A stretch of 64,000 bases of DNA, taken from Sphingomonas aliaeris (GTDB lineage: Bacteria; Pseudomonadota; Alphaproteobacteria; Sphingomonadales; Sphingomonadaceae). Location of the stretch: assembly GCF_016743815.1 (NCBI RefSeq), contig NZ_CP061036.1:139172-203171 (forward strand), written 5' to 3'. The notes beneath the pieces are model-generated. The model had not been told where the DNA came from. It saw only the letters and a list, made by a program, of their open reading frames with translations, and searched no databases. This document shows, in pieces, positions 35,223 to 46,341 of the stretch; within the stretch, counting starts at the first letter, position 1; each line of letters begins with the position of its first letter. The translations under genes and the position numbers were made by a program.

Positions 35223-36155
35223 TCAGGTCCCTGATCTCAGTGGCGTCAACTCAGCCGTGAGCGGCATGAGGAACGCGCTCATAAGGTCCGCCGTCCGGCG
35301 CTGGCGCAAGATGCGGGCGTTGCGAAGTTCCTCATCATCGTCGCTGCCGACCGCATCCTCAAATAACGCGTAAGCAACGGGACCATCGCGCCGATAGCTC
35401 TCCTCCGGATCAGGATCGATGAAGCGGGCGGCAAGCCGCTCCAGCGCCAAGCGGATGACATCAGCGTGTTTGCCATCGAGTGCCGCTCGGAACGCCGCGT
35501 GGACCGCATCGAGGCCACCCTCATAGTGCTCCACGCAGTAGACCAGATCATGTGCGTCCTTCGGCTCGGACCGCTGATCGTAAGCGAAGGCCTTGAGGCA
35601 GGTGAAGCTCACGATGTCAGCATAGCGGACCAGCTCTGTCGCGCGTCCGCGCTCGTTCAGAAGCTCCGCCGTAATCTTGGTCGTCCCGTGCAGGTCAAAC
35701 ACCATCGAGGCATGCGGAATGTTGATCGCCGTGACATTGCCTTCGGTCGGCAGCTCGGTGACGCGGCCACCGCTGAGCTCGGGCGCATCAGCGAGGAACT
35801 CAAGCACCATGGTCGTGCCGCGCTCGACCTCGGCCTTCCAGCGCCACGATTGCTTCTTGCCCGCGTCATTCTCCGCGCGCTCGAAGCGCATCGCCTTCAG
35901 ATTTTCCTCGAGCGTGCGATAGGCTTCGGTGTCGGTGAGGATGGCCATGTCGACCACGACGTCGACATCCCCGGTGCCAGCGTGAGGCGGAACCTTCGGC
36001 GGCCGTGCCGTGATCAGGTAACGCGGCGCCAGCCCGCCAACGAGGTAGACAGAGTCCTTCCATGGCCCGAAGCCGCGCAGCAGCGTGACGAGAACGCGCT
36101 CGCAGGCCTCGGTCACCGCAGCTTCATAGCCGTCGATCGTCTGCGGCTTCGCCAT
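35223..36155 (-). CDS. AbiEii-like nucleotidyltransferase (toxin of an AbiE-type pair)
   Basis: 310 residues. The NTase core is clear: VYLVGGLAPRYLI (GG motif), then TGDVDVVVDMAI (DxD metal ligands) and the later LEFLADAPELSGG. The KAFAYDQRSEPKDAHDLVYC block is the AbiEii-type helix with K and D. AbiEii enzymes transfer nucleotides to tRNA or other RNA and block growth during phage infection. It follows the AbiEi-like gene with a TGATG overlap. The 242 bp between this gene and the RES gene hold nothing recognised. Confidence 0.8.
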   Translation of the reverse strand: MAKPQTIDGYEAAVTEACERVLVTLLRGFGPWKDSVYLVGGLAPRYLITARPPKVPPHAGTGDVDVVVDMAILTDTEAYRTLEENLKAMRFERAENDAGKKQSWRWKAEVERGTTMVLEFLADAPELSGGRVTELPTEGNVTAINIPHASMVFDLHGTTKITAELLNERGRATELVRYADIVSFTCLKAFAYDQRSEPKDAHDLVYCVEHYEGGLDAVHAAFRAALDGKHADVIRLALERLAARFIDPDPEESYRRDGPVAYALFEDAVGSDDDEELRNARILRQRRTADLMSAFLMPLTAELTPLRSGT

Positions 36156-37240
36156 CAGTGCTCAAGCCTCTCGCTGCGAAGGTGGGCGGCCATCTCCTTG
36201 GCACGGCCCGAGCCCTGCAGCAGGTCAAGATAGACCTGAAGAGCCGGCGCGAAGCCGACATCGTCGATCCGCTCGCCGACTGTGACGTCGCCACGCGCGT
36301 TGGTCTCAACGAGCGCCAGGTTCCAGCCCTCGCTGACGGGGCGAGCCCGCAAGCGGTCAAGCGCGTCGTCGCGGCGCGGGCCAGGAATGATCCGGCACCG
36401 GACCTGCGAGATCGTCGAAAGATAGGGCGCGTAGACCTGCGCGGCAGCCTCGCCGGTCACGGCATAGGCCGCGTCGGCCTCGTCGCACGCGCGATCGAGC
36501 TTGTGCATGAGATCGTTTACGTCGGCCGACGTGACGTAGAAGCGCTCGATTCCGCGCGCCTTCTGGTTCGCCACATAGTGCGCCCAGGCATCGAGCAGGC
36601 GTTCGGGCTCACGCAGCCGGCGCGTCTTGACGGGCCCTGCACCTTCCGTCTCTACCCACTCGCGCCGTTCCATCTCGCTCAGCGTTTCGGACGCGGTCGC
36701 CGCCGAAACCTCGACCTCTTCGGCGATGCGCTTGACGCTCAGCCAATCGCGGCGGTTCTCGAACACATAGAGCATGACCCGCGCTTTTTGACCCTGGAAG
36801 ATCGAATCGAAGCTCTTGCTCTTCTTGCGCGGAGCGGGCCGGTCGATGTGGACGAAGGCGTGCTTCGCGGGAATGTAGAGCGTGCCACCGAGATCGTAGA
36901 AGCCGATTTCCTCATGGCGCAGCAGCTCGCGGGCACCCGGCGAGATTGCGCGGGCCACGAAGAAGGGTATCACCTCGGTCGGGCCTGACGAATAGTGGGC
37001 GAGATAGTTGCGAAGCTGGTAAACTGTCTCGCGCACATCGCGCGGGAAGGCGTCGCGCTTGGCCTCGACGATCAGTTCGATCGCACGTCCACCGATCTCT
37101 GCTTCGACGATCCCGTCGATACGCCGGCGTTGGTCGAGCGGCATTTGACGGTGCGTGAGGTGAGCACGAGCATGGGGCACGGCGCGGATCGCGTCGATCA
37201 AGCGCTCCAGCAGCTCTTCCTCGTTTGCCTCGACCGCCAT
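36155..37240 (-). CDS. AbiEi-like antitoxin/transcriptional autorepressor
   Basis: 361 residues. The N-terminal part (about 40-110) looks like a restriction-endonuclease-like fold (RRIDGIVEAEIGGRAIELIVEAKRD with D and ExK-type residues) followed by a winged helix (VMLYVFENRRDWLSVKRIAE and SAATASETLSEMERREWV). It resembles type IV AbiEi-family antitoxins, which repress their own promoter and counter AbiEii. A 23-bp perfect palindrome lies about 60 bp upstream. Whether the nuclease-like core is active is unknown. Confidence 0.72.
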   Translation of the reverse strand: MAVEANEEELLERLIDAIRAVPHARAHLTHRQMPLDQRRRIDGIVEAEIGGRAIELIVEAKRDAFPRDVRETVYQLRNYLAHYSSGPTEVIPFFVARAISPGARELLRHEEIGFYDLGGTLYIPAKHAFVHIDRPAPRKKSKSFDSIFQGQKARVMLYVFENRRDWLSVKRIAEEVEVSAATASETLSEMERREWVETEGAGPVKTRRLREPERLLDAWAHYVANQKARGIERFYVTSADVNDLMHKLDRACDEADAAYAVTGEAAAQVYAPYLSTISQVRCRIIPGPRRDDALDRLRARPVSEGWNLALVETNARGDVTVGERIDDVGFAPALQVYLDLLQGSGRAKEMAAHLRSERLEH

Positions 37241-37300
37241 ATTCGATGCCCAGTGAATATCGCCTTACTAGCGAACATTCGATGCATTGTCTATATTCGC

Positions 37301-37323
37301 TGTACGGCGATGATCGCCGTACA
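37301..37323. promoter_or_regulatory. 23-bp perfect palindrome, probable AbiEi operator
   Basis: TGTACGGCGAT-G-ATCGCCGTACA (37301-37323) sits in the 120-bp divergent region between the AbiEi-like gene and the NACHT-like gene. ATTCGATGC also occurs twice there (from about 37240 and 37277). AbiEi proteins are known to bind inverted repeats in their own promoter. It could control both directions. Confidence 0.6.
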
Positions 37324-37360
37324 GGCAAATCACCCCTAACAGCAATGCGAGCGAACACGA

Positions 37361-40300
37361 GTGAACCGGAAGCCGAAACCCAAGGCCGACATCGATCGAC
37401 AGGTTCTTGATCGAGGATCGGACACGCCACAGCGCTTTCAGTTGAGCAACCTGCGTGATCGGCCGCGCTACGTTCTGCTCGGGGAGCCGGGCAGCGGCAA
37501 GTCCACGGCGTTCCAGCGCGAAGCAGAAGCAGCCGGCATCCAGCCGGTCACGGCCCGCCAGTTCGTCAGTGGCCGCCGCCGCCCGCAGGGCACCACCGTT
37601 TTCATCGATGCGCTGGAAGAATATCGCATCGGAGAGGCAGGCGTCGACCGCCTCGCGACGCTGATCGAGGCGCTGGAAGAGGCTGGCTATGCCCAGTGGC
37701 GGATCGCCTGCCGCGCGATCTCGCTGCCACCGGCGGATGCAGAGCGGATCGCCGACGCATTCGATGACTTCGACACGGTTCAGCTCGAACCGCTGACCCA
37801 TCCCGCTCAAGTCAGGATCCTCAGCATCATCGGGCATGATGATCCCGACGGCTTCATCGACCGGGTCGAGACGATGGGCGCCGGCGCCTTGCTCGGTAAC
37901 CCCTCGACCCTCCTGCTGCTGCGCGATACTCTCGACAAGAGCGAGGGGCCGATCAGAACCCGCGGCGCGCTCCTCGCCGAAGCCACGCGCCAGATGGCCT
38001 ATGAGGTCAACCCGCTCATGCCGAGTCGCGATGACCGGCCGCCTCCCGCCAAGATCATCGCCGCTGCCGAAACCGCCTGCATGGTGCTGCTGCTTTCCGA
38101 CCGCACCGATATCTGGATGCATGGCTCCAAACCATCCGATCGATATTATGTGACGCGCGACGATCTCCTTCCGTCCCGGCTCGACACGCAGGCGCTGCGT
38201 GCTGCCCTCGACACCGCCATGTTCAGCGGGGATGGCGAGACCTTCATCCCGGCCCACCGCTTCGTCGCGGAATATCTAGCCGGCCGCGCGCTGGCGCATG
38301 CGACCGCCCCCACCGATCCAACGATCCCGGCGCTCTCGCTCAACCGCGCGATCGCTCTCCTCAGCGGCGACGATGATCGACCCGCGCCCGCTTTGACCGG
38401 CATCTTCGCTTGGTTCGTGACGACCCTGGCCAGCACCCGGCACGCCGAGCGCGCGCTCGAGCTCGTGCGCCAAGACCCCGAGGCCGTTCTCTTCCATGGG
38501 GACGCAGCGCTTCTTCCGACATCGCATCGCCGCGCCTTGCTCGATGCGGTCGGTCGTGCCGACCCCTGGTTCCTTGGCGGCAACCGCGGCTCGACTGGCA
38601 TAGCCGGGCTGGCCGGCTCGGATCTCGCGCCCGAGTTTCGCGCGATCCTCACCGAACCGGCCCAGAGCCACCACCGTCGCGCCCTCGTCCTAATGGCGCT
38701 GGAAGCCGGCCCGCCGGTTCCGGAGCTGGCGCCTGAGGTCGGCGCGATCTTCGCCAACGAAAGCCACCCCAATTATTTCGACCGGCGCCATGCGCTAGCC
38801 GCCTATGCCAACATCTGCGGAGGCGGCGGGGCCATGCGCCAGGAGATGCTCGCGAGCATCCGCGCCCAAAGTTCGGCCGCCAGCCTTCAGCTCCGTCTTG
38901 AGCTGCTGGCCGACCTCGCGCCTGCCATCTCGTCAAGCGAGGTGCGGGAGACGATCGTCGCCTACGGCCGTACGGCCGACGGCGTGATGGGCTATGCCCG
39001 GCCGCTTGCCAACAAGCTTCGGGCCGAGCCCCTGCCGGGGCTCTTCGATGAGCTGATCGAGGCTGAGCGCCATACCGGGCAGTCGCGCAGGCATGAAGCC
39101 GCGAGCGTGATCGACGACGCGCTCGCCGGCGCCATCGAGAATACCGCCAATCTCACCGCCGACCGGCTCCTACTGTGGCTGTCGAATGTCGGCCTCGACG
39201 AGCTGGCCGATCCAGAAAAGGAGGTGCGTGTCGCGATCGCTCGATGGCTCGACGCGGCACCTAGACGTGAGCAAGCCTTGTTCGACCAGATCGTCGCGAC
39301 CACCGCGGCGGAGGATCGCTGGCGGATCGTCCACGATTATGAGCGTCTGACAGGAAGATCAGCCGCCGCCGAGACACGGCAGTGCGCTATCGAGCGCGTT
39401 GAACATGCCACCAACCCCGACGAGGTGAGAGCGCTGGCTCCGATTGCCTTCTCCCTGATCCGGCCGCTTGATCGCCACATCGATCTCGCTTGGCGGCTGC
39501 AAGCAGCGGTCGAGAACAAGCTCGGCGGCGAGGAAGTTCTCCATGATCTCACCCTATGCAGCATCCAAGCCTGGCAGGTCCGCGATGCCGCTCGCAGGCG
39601 CGAGCGCGGCGCCGAGAAGCAGCAGCTGCTCGACAACGACCGCGACTGGTATCGCAAGAACGCCGCAGACGTCGCCAAGGGCTTGGCGAGCGGGCTCAGC
39701 TACGCAGCCGAAATCTATCTCGGCTACCGAGACGGAGAGGGCGATCAAGGGCCCGATCGCGTCGACCGGTGGATCGGCGATCCGGCGCTGGTCGCCGCGA
39801 TCCACGCCGGTTGGGACCAACTCGTGCGCCGGCAGGCCCGAACCCCTTTCGAAGCGGGACGGCGGGCCGCTGGGTCTAAGGTCTACAACGAGGATTTAGT
39901 CCTGACAGCCTGGGCGGACGAGCAGCTGCGCGCTGGTGCGCCACTCAATGTGCGATCCTCGACGCTGCTGACCATCGCGCACAACAGCTACGCTCTGCCC
40001 AACGACCGCAACGAGGGGGCACGCTCCGCGGCGCTGCAGCGGCTTCTGGCCGATCCGAACGCGACCGATATCCTCCTGGCCTATTGGCGCGGCGCGATCG
40101 TCGGCCGCTCGCACGGCTTGCCGTTCGACCATGATCTGCCGGCCGACCATCCAGCGGTACGCCAGGCGATCTCTGCTTTGCTAGCACGCCGCCCGGTCCT
40201 CAGGGAGCGCGTCTTGCAGGATGCTTTAGAGCTGGCAGCGCGTGCGCTGACGCCGGTGGCCCTCCTCCAGCTTGCCGCTAGCGCCCGTGCGCATCCGCTG

Positions 40301-41342
40301 CCGCCGTTCGCGGCCCGCCTGTGGACCTATCTGTCTTGGTCCTTGGATCCAGCGACGGTCCCGAACCTGTTCGGCTGTGAATTCGCCAACCCGGCCGATC
40401 ATCAGCAATTCGTCCAGCTGGACGGCGGTTGGCTCGGCAAGGTCGGACGCACGGGATCGGATGAGGACGTGCCGAAGCTCGCCCTAATCGTCGAGCAGCT
40501 TGGCCCACTTTACTCGCCAATCAGCGGGATCGCCTCGTCGAGCTCGAACCCCAACGGGCACGTCAACCAAGCGATCGAACAGCTCGCCCGCATCCCCACC
40601 CCGGCCGCGACCGACGCCTTCGATCGCCTGACGAGAGCGTCTGGCTTGTCGACCTGGAAGCTCACGCTCGACCATCTGCGCGAGAAGCAGCTTGTTGCCC
40701 GCCGTCAGGCCGAGTTCCGCCCTCCCGAGCCCCGCTCCGTTGCAGCTGCCTTGATGGCCGGTCCGCCCGCGACGCCCGGCGACCTGCGCGCCATCATCGA
40801 GGAGACGTTGGACGAGCTCGTCCACGACATCCGCCATGGCGACACGTCACCGTGGAAGGGTTTTGGAATCGCCCGTACAAGGCAAAGGGCGCCCCCTCCG
40901 GCAACAGCCCCAAGATCGAGAATGATTGCCGTGACCTACTGACCGACCGCCTTGCCGACCGGCTCGCGCGCTACGGGATCCCGGTGAAGCTAGTCCAGAC
41001 GGAAGACCGGAGCGGAAACGATCGGCGGGCCGATATCATGATCCTGCTTGGAGATGGTGCCGCCGCGGTGCCGATCGAGGCCAAGCGCCACTGGAATGCC
41101 GAGCTCTGGACCGCGGTCGAGGACCAGCTTGTTCCGTACTGTCGAAGCGCCGGCTCAAATGGGCACGGCATCTACCTAGTTTTTTGGTTCGGCCCCGCCT
41201 GAACACGCCGATCCATCCGGACATTGTCCGGCCGGCGAGCCCCAAGGAACTAGAGAGAGTTCTTGTGGATCGGCTGCCACCAGGATTGGCTTCTTCGATA
41301 TCTATTGTCGTGGTCGACGTTTCGGAAACCGTAGTGACCTAA
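37361..41342 (+). CDS. large NACHT-like NTPase with C-terminal PD-(D/E)XK nuclease domain, two frameshifts near the end
   Basis: GTG 37361 opens a 1193-residue frame ending at 40942. The NTPase has Walker A LLGEPGSGKST (residues 40-50) and Walker B TTVFIDALEEYR (about 80-91), then a winged helix and a long helical repeat region, as in STAND immune sensors. From about 40862 homology leaves this frame: FWNRPYKAKGAPSGNS runs through ADIMILLGDG and VPIEAKRHW, a D/ExK nuclease core, to YLVFWFGPA at 41202. A third frame then carries LNTPIHPDIVRPASPKELER to TAA 41342. Two single-base indels (TTTT at 40860-40863; CCCCGCC at 41193-41199) explain it, giving about 1,326 residues. A sensor coupled to a nuclease fits an anti-phage role, but the family is not one I can name. 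Confidence 0.72.
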
Positions 41343-41621
41343 TCAGCGTACCGCTGCTGAGTGGGTGAACGCCCAAGCCAATCCCGGCTTGCCAGTATTG
41401 GCGGACGCGGCACGGCTGCCGTCAGGGCAGGTTACACGACCCACAAGCGACCGTTCCAACCGCCCCTTTCCGCTTTCCATCTTCCGCCATTCATTCATGC
41501 AAATCGAGCTCCGAATTTCTGCTTTCGGAAAAAGACTGCCGCGGAACCGGCGAACATCGAATGACGGCAGAGGCAATCTAGGCTTTCCCGGTACCGTCCT
41601 CCCACCTATTTTCCGAAGCCG

Positions 41622-44600
41622 CTATGCAGCGATCGCGCCGATTGGTTCGATCGTATGAAGCCTGAAGCCATCTGATCCCACCGCGCCCCGCGCGACGTCG
41701 ATGAGATGTGCGTGATGGCTGAAGACGATTACCTGGCTATGCACAGCAGCTGCAGCGAGTACCCGGATGAGCGCGCCCGCCCGACCATCATCGGCTGTGA
41801 TCAGCAGATCGTCGCAGACGATTGGCAACGACCCCGCGCTAGCTCGTCCTTCGATCGAGCCCAGCCGAAGGGCAAGGTATAGCTGGTCGCGCGTACCCTC
41901 GCTGAGCGCCTCGACGCCGACCTCACCGCCGTCGGAGCGCTGAGCGAGAATGATCGGACGATCGTCAGTACCATAGCCGACCGTAAGGCCCGTGAACGCA
42001 CCACCCGTCACCTCCGCGAACAGCACTCCTGCCCTGGCGATCAGCGGCGCCTGATTTGTCGTGCGATGCCGGTCGAGCATCCAACGGAGCAGCGCGGCCG
42101 CGCTCGCTGCCTGGATGTGCTCCTCTGCTGCCTGGGCCAGTGCTGCGGTCGTCTCGAACGCCGTCTGCTGGGCGTCGGCTGCAGCGCTCTCGCTCGCCGC
42201 ACGGCCGGCCTCCTCGTCCGCCGCGTTCAGCGTTCGACCGACAACTTCCCGGTCGGCGGCCACTTCACGACGCCGATCTTCGATCCGTGCGCGCGCGCTT
42301 GACGCGTCCTCGACAGACAAGCCGGCAATCTCGGCGGCCAGCGTCTCAAGCCCGGCGCCATTGTCCGTGCCGGCAAGCTCGTCGAGCGCCTCGCGTTCCG
42401 CCGCTCGAAGAAGGTCTCGCCGCGCCACGCTGGCTATGATCCCATCCAGATTGGTTTCATCCATCGTGCCAGCGGCTTGCATCAGCGCATCGATCGCCCC
42501 GGCAATGCCGTCGAACCGACGCTCCGCATGGGCGAGCTCGCCGGCGATGCGCGCTCGATCGCCTTCAAGGCGCGCCAGCGCGTCACGCGCGCGGATCGCT
42601 GCACGCAATGAATTCGCGAGTTGGCGTACATGCTCGACCGTATCGGCTGAGCCGGCAACCTGCAGCGCAAGAAGCACGGTTCTGAGCTCGTTGTTGAACG
42701 CCGATCGATCCCGCTCGATACTTTCGATCTGCCGTGCGATCGTTTCTCGTGCCCCGGTCTCCTCGCCGACATGGGCGATAGCTTCGAGGGCGTCGGCGAG
42801 CACGGTCTCGTTTGCACCCCCAGGAAGAGCCGCCTCGCTGGCCAGTCCTGTCCGTTCTTGATCAAGCGCGACATGTGCGCGCGCCAGATCGGCCACCTCC
42901 ACTGCAAGCTCATCTGCTGCACGTTCGATCGTGGCCAGGTCAGCCAGCAGCCGGTCGCGATTGCCTGCGGCGGTCGTCAGCGCAGCGGCGTGACCGCTCG
43001 CGAGTGACATTAGTTTCGTATCGTCGGCTGTTGCGACTGGCCCCTTTGATGCTGATAGGGCAGTTGCGACCGCAGTTCGCGCTTCCAAGAACCGGGTCGT
43101 CATCTCCCTGCGAGCCAGTTCGGCGGTCCCCGCCTCGCGGTCGGCTTCCAGCGCTGCCGCCCGCTTCGTGAGCCACCCGGACAAGTCCGCCGGTGCGATG
43201 GCACGTTCGAAGCCAAGCGTCTGCAGTCGTTGGGCCCAGCCTTGTTCGACCAGCGTCAATGCCGCCTGATATCGTTCCTCTCGCTGGTGCGCCGCGGCCA
43301 CCAGCGCCTTCGCTTCGTCGAGCGCGGCGGTCGTCAGGACATATTCGGCCACGCGGGCCGCTTCGGCATCCCGTCGGTCGGCCAATTGATCGGCATCTGC
43401 AATAGACTGGCCAAGCGCGTCGCCCATTCCATCGTCGTTTCCGCTAAGCGGCACTACCAGCCGCTCGCGAACTTGGGCAACTAGTGCGTCGCGCTGCTGC
43501 CGTGCGGCCGCGATCACGTCAGGTGTGGGAAGCAGCCCGCCTGCGATCAGGCCCTTCAGCTTTGCATCGGCCCGGATGGCGCTGGTTTCGGCAATCTCGC
43601 CTTCCTTGCGCGCAGCGGCTGCGTCGTTCCTTGCCGCCTCCGCACTACCGCGCACCGCGGCGGCTTCCGCCTCGGTTGGTACGGCAAGTGTGCGCAGACT
43701 GGCTGTGGATCCCTGCCAAGGTGCAAGATCGGACAGGCGTTCCGCCGCAAGCGTCCGCTTCCGATCGGCTTCCATCGTCGCCTCTGCCAGCCGGGTTTCC
43801 GCGTCGGTCGGCAAGAGCTGGAGCGCTGCGATCAGGTCGGCAGGATCGACGGTTCCGCTTACCGTCACAAGATCACGCTCGATCAAAGCGCGGTCGCGGA
43901 TGAGTTTGACCCGCTCCTTCTCGACTGCCGCCTCACGCGCCTTCAACTCTCGAACGGCATCGAGATGCGTAGCCGCACGCCTGCGCCACCCGGCGGAGGG
44001 GATTGGTTGTCCCGGAGTGATCTGGGCTTCGGCAAGAGCGGCAGCCAGCTTTGTGTCGATGCGGTCAAGTTCGGCGCGACGGCGCTCCAGATCATCCGCA
44101 GCTTTGGCAATGACTGGCCGTTGCTCTTCCAGCGCCTCGATCCGTTCCTGTTCGGACAGGATGATGCCGGGTCGTTCCACGCCCGCCATCGCCTCTTCGA
44201 CACGCGCCAGATCCGCCTTCGCCTGAGACGCAAGCTCGCCGGCCGTGACGCGGTCGCCGCGGAGGGTCGCGAGCTGCGCAGCCACGTCCTGCGGCAGCGT
44301 GGGCAGGTCTTCCAGCCCGACCAGTTCGGCGCGCGCGGTGCTCAAGCGCGCGAATGGCGCACGCGCCCTCCCCACCCGGTCCAGGCGCGCCTGCTCACGG
44401 TCGAGCGCCTCAGCCTCATTGATCAGAGCGGTGCGCCGCGCCTCAGCGTCGGCACGGCGCTGGCGGGCCTGCGTCCAGTCGGCATCGCTGATCGACGTCT
44501 GTCGCACCTGAGCCAGCGCCTCGGACCGCTCCCGCATCAAACGGTTAACCGGCGGGTTCTGTCCGCCCGGTTTGAACAACGCCGACGCCGTCTCGGTCAG

Positions 44601-45089
44601 CCGGGCAAGCTCGCTGCCGATGTGCGACACTCCGGTTCCCGCCTCGAGCGTGATCCGGGCGACATCGTCGCGACCGCCGATAATGCTGGCCCCACCCTCG
44701 CGCAGCTTGGTGTGGTCCAGCCCGAACATGCGCTCGAACCCGGCACGATCGATCCCGCCGAGCAGCGATGCCAGTGGATCGGTCTTGTAAGGCGTGCCGT
44801 CCGCGGCGAGCAGGGTGTCGCGATTGCCTTTGCGTCTGGTGACGTCGAGCAGCTCACCGTCGTGCTCGATCAATGCCCGCAGGCGAAGCTGCCCATATTC
44901 GTAGCGCCAGTTTTGCCGGCTCTGCCCGGGGATGCCGAACAGGAAGTCGCCGATCGCCTGCAGCGCGGTCGACTTGCCCGCCTCATTCGGACCAACGACG
45001 AGATGCAGGTCCGGACCGCCGGTGCCGAAGTCGAAGACGCGATCCGCGAAGCCGCCATAGCGAACAAGCTCCAGCCGGCGAAACCGCAT
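41622..45089 (-). CDS. YhaN/SbcC-like SMC-type ATPase
   Basis: 1155 residues. N-terminal Walker A VVGPNEAGKSTALQAIGDFL and the FADRVFDFG strand open the ABC head. About 900 residues of Ala/Arg/Glu-rich coiled coil follow, then the C-terminal head with signature ALSEGTRDQLYLALRLGSIE, Walker B PIVCDDLLI and H-loop VIVFSHHAHLID. No Cys-x-x-Cys zinc hook is visible, as in YhaN rather than Rad50. It starts inside the stop of the YhaO-like gene (TGATG). The pair should act in DNA end processing or repair, possibly as a defence nuclease. The 279 bp to its right-hand convergent neighbour contain no gene. Confidence 0.88.
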   Translation of the reverse strand: MRFRRLELVRYGGFADRVFDFGTGGPDLHLVVGPNEAGKSTALQAIGDFLFGIPGQSRQNWRYEYGQLRLRALIEHDGELLDVTRRKGNRDTLLAADGTPYKTDPLASLLGGIDRAGFERMFGLDHTKLREGGASIIGGRDDVARITLEAGTGVSHIGSELARLTETASALFKPGGQNPPVNRLMRERSEALAQVRQTSISDADWTQARQRRADAEARRTALINEAEALDREQARLDRVGRARAPFARLSTARAELVGLEDLPTLPQDVAAQLATLRGDRVTAGELASQAKADLARVEEAMAGVERPGIILSEQERIEALEEQRPVIAKAADDLERRRAELDRIDTKLAAALAEAQITPGQPIPSAGWRRRAATHLDAVRELKAREAAVEKERVKLIRDRALIERDLVTVSGTVDPADLIAALQLLPTDAETRLAEATMEADRKRTLAAERLSDLAPWQGSTASLRTLAVPTEAEAAAVRGSAEAARNDAAAARKEGEIAETSAIRADAKLKGLIAGGLLPTPDVIAAARQQRDALVAQVRERLVVPLSGNDDGMGDALGQSIADADQLADRRDAEAARVAEYVLTTAALDEAKALVAAAHQREERYQAALTLVEQGWAQRLQTLGFERAIAPADLSGWLTKRAAALEADREAGTAELARREMTTRFLEARTAVATALSASKGPVATADDTKLMSLASGHAAALTTAAGNRDRLLADLATIERAADELAVEVADLARAHVALDQERTGLASEAALPGGANETVLADALEAIAHVGEETGARETIARQIESIERDRSAFNNELRTVLLALQVAGSADTVEHVRQLANSLRAAIRARDALARLEGDRARIAGELAHAERRFDGIAGAIDALMQAAGTMDETNLDGIIASVARRDLLRAAEREALDELAGTDNGAGLETLAAEIAGLSVEDASSARARIEDRRREVAADREVVGRTLNAADEEAGRAASESAAADAQQTAFETTAALAQAAEEHIQAASAAALLRWMLDRHRTTNQAPLIARAGVLFAEVTGGAFTGLTVGYGTDDRPIILAQRSDGGEVGVEALSEGTRDQLYLALRLGSIEGRASAGSLPIVCDDLLITADDGRAGALIRVLAAAAVHSQVIVFSHHAHLIDVARGAVGSDGFRLHTIEPIGAIAA

Positions 45090-46341
45090 CAGTGCGCGCC
45101 CTCGCCGAGGCGGGCCTCGACGAGCGCCTTGGCAGCGAGAACCAGTGCTGCACCGTCGCGGCCCCGAGCGGACGCGAGCAGCGGGGCGGTATCCGGATCG
45201 CCGATGTCCGCCGGCAGCTTTGCCGTCAGTGGTGCGATCGCGTTCTCGATCGCGCGGAGGCAGTCCGGATCGTCGAGTGCTTGCGTCAGCATCTCCAGCA
45301 ACTCGGGCGGAAGGCCGGTGGGCAGCGCCGCGTGGCTAGTGATGATCTTCACGCGCTCGATCCACAACGCGTCGGAGACACCTGCGGCATGCCCGCGAAC
45401 CTCCGCTTCGAACCATGCGGGATCGGCACGGAGCCGCTGCGCGAGCGGACCATCGACCGTGATCGAAACCCGCGCGGCCAGGGGCGCCCGTCGGCGCCCA
45501 GAACGGCAGGACGCAGCTGTGCCTGGATCGCAGCAAGCGCCTCCATCGGGTCTGCCGCACCGATCGCATCGACCCGGGCATGTGCCCAGCGGACCTCGTC
45601 CGTCGCGCGGTGCTCGACATGGACTATGGCGCCTTCCTGTACGCGGACGACCACAGCGCCTTTGGCTCCGGTCTCTCGAATGTGGCGCCCTTGCGTGTTG
45701 CCGGCGAAAACGACGTGCGGGTGATCGGACCGAACGGCGTGATCGTGGACATGGCCTAGCGCCCAATAATCGTGGCCAGCAGCCTGTAGCTCACCGAGAC
45801 TGCATGGCGCGTAGTTGGCATGCCCCTCATGCCCATCAAGCGCGGTGTGAAGCAGCGCCACGTTGAGCATGCCCGGCACGGGCGGACAGTAGGTCGACGC
45901 GATGTTCTCGGTGGTCGCCGCTTCCTTGTAGCTGCGACCGTGAACGACGACCCCGAGATCGTCAAACCGCACGCTCTCGCACTTCGCGCTCTTGAGCTTG
46001 TAGACCCCTTCCGGAGCGGTCAGGTGGCGGGTGACCCGACTCTCAGCGTCGTGGTTGCCAAAGGCGATCACGGACCGGATGCCGGCCCTCGTCAGGCGTG
46101 CGAGCTGCGCAATGGCGAACTGACCGGTCGACTGGTCCTTCCAGGCGCCATCATAGAGATCGCCGGCGATCACCACGAAGGCAGCACCTTCCTCGATCGC
46201 GAGATCCACGACGTTGGAAAAGGCCTTCCGGGTCGCGCCGCGCACCAGGCGCGAGAACGCCTCGTCACTCCGCGAGAGGCCGTGCAACGGACTGTCGAGA
46301 TGAATGTCCGCGGCGTGGACGAAGGTGAGGTTGCCGGCCAT
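45089..46341 (-). pseudogene. YhaO/SbcD-like metallophosphoesterase nuclease, frameshifted as sequenced
   Basis: About 417 residues in two frames. The catalytic part is intact in the first: FVHAADIHLDS, VIAGDLYDG, AFGNHDAES, LLHTALDGH and ALGHVHDHA, the five metallophosphoesterase motifs. After AVLGADGR near 45490 the protein continues in the next frame as APLAARVSITVDGPLAQRLR and on to LVEARLGEGAH, the cap and C-terminal domain. One missing base in the GGGCGCCCC stretch explains it. The product is the nuclease partner of the YhaN-like ATPase. It is divergent from the 46584 operon across 242 bp. Confidence 0.82.

Noticed and set aside
37268..38257. 329-residue minus-strand ORF
   Set aside because: It is antisense to the NTPase domain of the NACHT-like gene, which has clear Walker motifs.
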